A stretch of 42,344 bases of DNA from Flavobacteriaceae bacterium (GTDB taxonomy: Bacteria; Bacteroidota; Bacteroidia; Flavobacteriales; Flavobacteriaceae): positions 1-42,344 of the forward strand of contig JAQWKF010000003.1 in assembly GCA_029247985.1 (NCBI GenBank). Reading direction: 5' to 3'. A model generated the notes under the pieces. That model ran no database searches. It was given only the letters and a program-made list of their open reading frames with translations, and was not told where the DNA came from. Shown in pieces: positions 41,883 to 42,344 of the stretch (position 1 is its first letter; each line of letters begins with the position of its first letter). A program made the translations under genes and the position numbers.

Positions 41883-42344
41883 GATGGTTTGCCTCGGCGT
41901 TTGTCATGTCCTGTCCCCAGGTCTGTTCATCAATCCACCCGTCGACCATTCCACGCGACGTTGTAGACATCGCGTTACACGGACGGCCCTTCTGCGTCGA
42001 CAGAAGGCGTTGATTCGTTAGATGAGGCGGTTCTTAGCGCATCTGAAGTGGCTCGATGTCTTGCATACGCATCTGCGCGAAATGAGGCGCACGATTTGAC
42101 CGCGTACTGTGGAACGGCGGTGGGAGGACACGCGGATTGCGCGTCTGGTGGAACGTCCGCCCAAGTGGCTTGCGTGCCACAATTCGTGTCTCCTTGACCT
42201 GGTGATTCGAGCGTTCCGACTTCGGATGCCTCGTTGGTGACCTGTTGCTGTGCAAGCCAACATGCGTGCTGTTTCCAAAGCTGTGCGTGCACTTCAATAG
42301 ATTTGGCCATTGCGTTGCACGACTCGAGGGTCAACCTGCAGTGT
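41883..42344. other. G+C-rich terminal segment unlike the rest of the window
   Basis: By hand count about 56% of these bases are G or C, against mostly well below 45% in the neighbouring genes. CG-containing trinucleotides such as GCG and CGA are frequent, and no TAnnTTTG element occurs. The only plausible gene is the cut reading frame on the minus strand from 41975. The first ~90 bases next to purC (41883-41974) show no coding sense that I can support. I do not recognise vector sequence. The segment is best read as a chimeric junction or as DNA from another source. Confidence 0.7.
41975..42343 (-). CDS. Cut reading frame of unknown function in foreign-looking DNA
   Basis: On the minus strand the frame is open from the window edge to a stop at 41977-41975, at least 122 codons with no certain start. 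The first part, NAMAKSIEVHAQLWKQHACW followed by LAQQQ, looks like genuine protein. The rest is Ala/Ser/Thr/Pro-rich (AQSACPPTAVPQ; SSNESTPSVDAEGPSV), like a disordered tail. No family is recognised. It might be the C-terminal end of a protein from a higher-G+C organism, for example a planctomycete, but that is a guess. It ends about 90 bases before the purC start codon, in the same direction. Confidence 0.35.
   Translation of the reverse strand, partial: HCRLTLESCNAMAKSIEVHAQLWKQHACWLAQQQVTNEASEVGTLESPGQGDTNCGTQATWADVPPDAQSACPPTAVPQYAVKSCASFRADAYARHRATSDALRTASSNESTPSVDAEGPSV

Noticed and set aside
41883-42344. Cloning-vector sequence at the right end
   Set aside because: SalI- and PstI-like sites occur, but I see no vector polylinker or backbone, and one frame looks like natural protein.

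Overview
This window is A+T-rich, gene-dense core-genome DNA from a member of the Bacteroidota, most likely a marine-type Flavobacteriaceae. The signs are: a TonB-dependent receptor with an N-terminal carboxypeptidase-regulatory-like domain, a YfhO/GT4/flippase block, a sigma factor next to uvrA, an SRP RNA of the Bacteroidota type, no clear Shine-Dalgarno sequences, frequent TTG starts, and many matches to the Bacteroidota -7 promoter element TAnnTTTG. I see no tRNA, rRNA, insertion sequence, integrase or CRISPR array, and nothing that looks like a defence island or biosynthetic cluster. A roughly 42 kb piece with a cut gene at one end and foreign-looking DNA at the other suggests a large-insert clone or an assembled contig, but that is inference.

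Layout. 1-4552: end of an alpha/beta-hydrolase gene, a PhnP-like metallo-hydrolase with a small membrane protein, a conserved protein of unknown function, bcp, nth, a 46-residue protein, and an ECF-like sigma factor. 4714-12568: uvrA facing a three-gene surface-glycan operon (YfhO-like membrane protein, GT4 glycosyltransferase, flippase). 12628-16237: an overlapping operon of outer-membrane barrel protein, GNAT-like protein and mnmE. 16244-20685: a decayed small gene, an NTF2-like lipoprotein, a TonB-dependent receptor with a tiny lipoprotein, and an OmpA-family lipoprotein ending in a good terminator. 20731-28607: PcrA-type helicase diverging from recG, then pheT, a membrane protein and a DUF2007 protein. 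28604-31943: an ABC-F protein, and an SRP RNA-SDR-transaldolase unit. 31943-37009: glutaminyl cyclotransferase, a beta-helix lipoprotein, glyA, smpB and pcm. 37069-41882: a Gfo/Idh/MocA oxidoreductase, YggS, an exonuclease/GIY-YIG fusion, miaA and purC.

Themes. DNA repair is well represented (uvrA, nth, pcrA, recG, exonuclease/GIY-YIG fusion), as are translation and tRNA modification (pheT, mnmE, miaA, smpB, ABC-F, SRP RNA). Outer-membrane and lipoprotein genes are the other main class.

The most interesting signals are four. First, a TAnnTTTG element sits exactly 4 nt upstream of the start codon of five genes. The same spacing precedes the 5' end of the SRP RNA, which points to leaderless mRNAs. 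Second, the ABC-F protein has a degenerate second P-loop and a degenerate first signature motif. Third, the gene tails interlock: four convergent pairs share exactly 4 bases. Fourth, the last ~460 bp, from the purC start to the right edge, have clearly higher G+C and different coding style, and look like a chimeric junction or recently acquired DNA. I did not find a clearly new multi-gene system.
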